This document shows, piece by piece, positions 20,229 through 22,303 of a DNA stretch of 22,303 bases. Position numbers and translations under genes: made by a program. This DNA is from Silene noctiflora (Eukaryota > Streptophyta > Magnoliopsida > Caryophyllales > Caryophyllaceae), in NCBI GenBank assembly GCA_009801015.1, contig VHZZ01005161.1, positions 66,850-89,152 of the forward strand, given 5' to 3'. The first letter of the stretch is position 1. Every line of letters starts with the position of its first letter. Under the pieces are notes generated by a model. It was given only the letters and a program-made list of their open reading frames with translations. It was not told where the DNA came from and ran no database searches.

Positions 20229-21174
20229 TTGGGACATATTTTTTCACATGCGGATTTTACTCTTTCACATACGACTTTTACAATATTACCATTCATTTTT
20301 TTTTTTTCATTCCCTCACCTACTTAATTTTTTCATCCCCTCCCTCATCTCGCATCCCCACTTCCGTGCACCATCTCCGATCAGTCGTCGGCAAACCTTGC
20401 CCCGGCCGACCTCAACATCCCTCCCTCCCCCTGGCCCGTACTTCCCTTCCCTCTACATCACTCTCCTCCCTCGCAATCCCCCTGCTCCGACCAACACCAA
20501 CCGCCCTACCACCCATCCGACGACTCATACCCGACCCTCCCTTCCCCGGATCTGACTACCCCCCGTCCTTAACAACATCACCATCAATGGCGATTGTAGG
20601 TTTCAAGAGCAGACTGTTCCCGGTTGGTTGTATTGATGCCTGAATCTTGATAGTCGGTAAATGCATCGGGCACGCGACGCCAGTGCTCTGGTCTACCTCG
20701 TCGTCATTCTTAAATTCCTTGTTGTTGAGGTATATTTCCTCTTCTCCCCACCAGCAACTCTCTACCAATACCCCTAATTAAAAATTAACCTAATAGAATT
20801 ACAACCCTAATTGAACATAACTAGCATACCCATTCAATCTAAATCTATGTTTTGTGTAATTTAATTAAAAAAATTGAACATTTCTTTGTTTGATCTAGTA
20901 ACTAAGATGAATAGCTTAAGTATTTGGGCGTAAAAATTGATTGGATTTTGAGAAGAAAGGAAAAGAGAGAATATTTTTTTAGATAAAGGGTAGTCTATGG
21001 AAATTTTATGGCAAAATGTATGTGAAAAAGTAATTCCGTAGTTAAATGAACATTCACATGCTAAAATAACCTGACAAGTTAAATGTACATTAAATCGACA
21101 TAGAATAATGTCACATGTTAGGGTTTAAAAAAATGATTGCATTTTCGCATGTGATAAATAGCCAAATAGCCATT
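20229..21174. repeat. Repeat-like block with inverted CACATGCG motifs upstream of PRT6
   Basis: The left side has TTTTTTCACATGCGGA and CTTTCACATACG. The right side has inverted relatives: GTATGTGAAAAAGTAATTCCG (21018-21038) and CGCATGTGATAAATAG (21146-21161). Between them is a C-rich, G-poor tract (about 20330-20590) and AT-rich DNA. This looks like one or two non-autonomous elements, but the ends and target duplication could not be set. The open frames in the C-rich tract lack domains. Confidence 0.4.
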
Positions 21175-21199
21175 GCTTTGCTTAGTAGAGACCGTTATT

Positions 21200-22303
21200 G
21201 CAACGGGCGGGGTTAAGTGTTAATTAATGAAATTAATCAAGCTTCCCAACACGTAATCTCACAAGGACCTGAATCATTAATTTGGTTTCTAAATTCCATT
21301 TAAAAATTTAGTGGAGACTCTTTTCAAAAGACTAAAAATGTTTTTTTATGAAATAAAGGCATTCCTGTGGGCAATTTCTCTCATCCACAATTTGGCGACT
21401 CCGCTGGGGATCGTGAAACTTGAAAAGTAAAATATTGGCTATTAGGATTATCTATCACATGCTTCTTTTTTTTTTTTACGTTGATCATGCATAAACCCAT
21501 TTGAGACTTTAGGATTCGAACCATTCCTCTACTTGGGTCCATTTCAAGACAAGGGAATGACGTTCACTATGCCCGAGTCAAGTATCAGGTGGTTCCACCG
21601 AGGTTAGCAACGTCATCTCACCATTTGTCACGGACTATGGTGGATAGCCAGTTACCTAACAACGTGGGATCAATGGCATAAACCCATTTTAGAGGACCGA
21701 CCGACTTAGAAGAGTCTAGGTCCATGCATTGCATTCCTAAAAAGTGAATGACTAAGTGCTATGTGTTTCCCGAGTCGTTTTCAAAATCGAAGCCTTTTTT
21801 TTTCGAAAAAAAAACTGTCCATCCCCTTTCTTTTTTCAAAATTCTAGGCCCAATCTTTTCAAACCTTCAAACCATTTTTCAATTTCAAACTTTCAAACTT
21901 ACCTCTTTTAAAAAAAGAACATTTCCAAGTCGAAATACTGCCGAATTAGGATTAGAATTTTTGACAAACATAGGCCTCTTATAAGTTGGCATGTTGCCCA
22001 TTTAAAAGCTCATTTTAATTCAATCCTCTTCATTTCAAATTCCAATGAACCATGTTCCGAACCTAACCCAAACCTAGAATAGATTTTGAGTCAGTTAAGT
22101 CGAGTCTAGCCTAGTTAGGCTCATGTTGGTCTATGTCAACCATGTGTAGTTTTGTCTAAGGTTCAAGTGAACCTTTTGTCTAGCAAAACACAACCCTAGT
22201 GGGTTACCTAAGCCACCTCTTGGGTCCAAGTCATGTATGTTGACTGATAGGTGCCCGAATTAGTCGTATTTCCTTACTCTTTTCTTCTTATTTTAGCCCG
22301 ATT
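21200..22303 (+). mobile_element. 5' end of a Tat/Ogre-like LTR retrotransposon, cut by the window end
   Basis: Sequence left of 21389 would be 5' LTR; its start could not be fixed, so 21200 is a rough limit. The 890 nt after the primer binding site have no long open frame, consistent with the long untranslated leader of Tat/Ogre elements ahead of gag. No gag, protease or reverse transcriptase is inside the window. The group assignment rests on the primer binding site alone. Confidence 0.5.
21393..21410 (+). repeat. Primer binding site of a Tat/Ogre-type Ty3-gypsy retrotransposon
   Basis: TGGCGACTCCGCTGGGGA matches the tRNA-Arg-type primer binding site used by Tat/Ogre-lineage plant retrotransposons. 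It lies 3 nt after CCACA, a plausible LTR 3' end. The element would therefore be on the plus strand, with a 5' LTR ending near 21389. Confidence 0.65.

Noticed and set aside
20217-20643. Two Pro/Ser/Thr-rich plus-strand open frames
   Set aside because: They result from a C-rich tract in a repeat-like block; two frames are open at once and neither shows a domain.
1-22303. CRISPR arrays, operons, tRNA or rRNA genes, or a novel multi-gene defence-type system
   Set aside because: No regularly spaced repeats, no clustered genes and no intact tRNA/rRNA fold were seen; the window is a single intron-rich plant gene with transposable elements.

Overview
This window is nuclear DNA from a flowering plant, most likely a eudicot. 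It has AT-rich introns of up to 2.4 kb, GT-AG splice sites, SINE and MITE insertions, and a primer-binding-site signature of a Tat/Ogre-type Ty3-gypsy retrotransposon. I cannot name the species from sequence alone.

The only protein-coding gene I can support lies on the minus strand, from the ATG at 19937 to the stop ending at 3274. Splicing 17 coding exons gives 6,114 nt, an exact multiple of 3, or 2,037 residues plus stop. Every junction keeps the frame. The product has an N-terminal UBR zinc box (about residues 138-208), a basic helix followed by a RING-H2 split by a long insert (Cys pair at 1198/1201, Cys-His-His-Cys at 1418-1426, final Cys pair at 1456/1459), and a Cys/His-rich C-terminal domain (1908-1953) ending in VASHGIDRSSKVL. 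This is PROTEOLYSIS 6 (PRT6), the plant Arg/N-degron E3 ubiquitin ligase. In Arabidopsis PRT6 marks proteins with basic N-termini for the proteasome and so controls oxygen- and NO-sensitive factors such as the group VII ERFs.

Layout from low to high coordinate. 1-1000 is repeat-rich flank, with a 71-bp tandem duplication, a weak Copia-like primer binding site and a clean Stowaway-type MITE (679-938). 1000-3273 is downstream/3' UTR territory with a 27-bp tandem duplication, a hairpin and a likely spliced 3' UTR. 3274-19937 is PRT6; its introns host a short A-tailed SINE (5430-5499), a foldback-like element (16016-16916), a SINE with a 19-bp target duplication (16947-17050) and weaker MITE relics. 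19938-20200 is the 5' UTR and core promoter. 20229-21174 is a repeat-like block with inverted motifs. From about 21200 to the window end is the 5' end of a Tat/Ogre-like retrotransposon that runs off the window.

No second gene, RNA gene, CRISPR array or operon is seen. The interest lies in PRT6 architecture and splicing and in the mobile elements crowding its promoter and introns.
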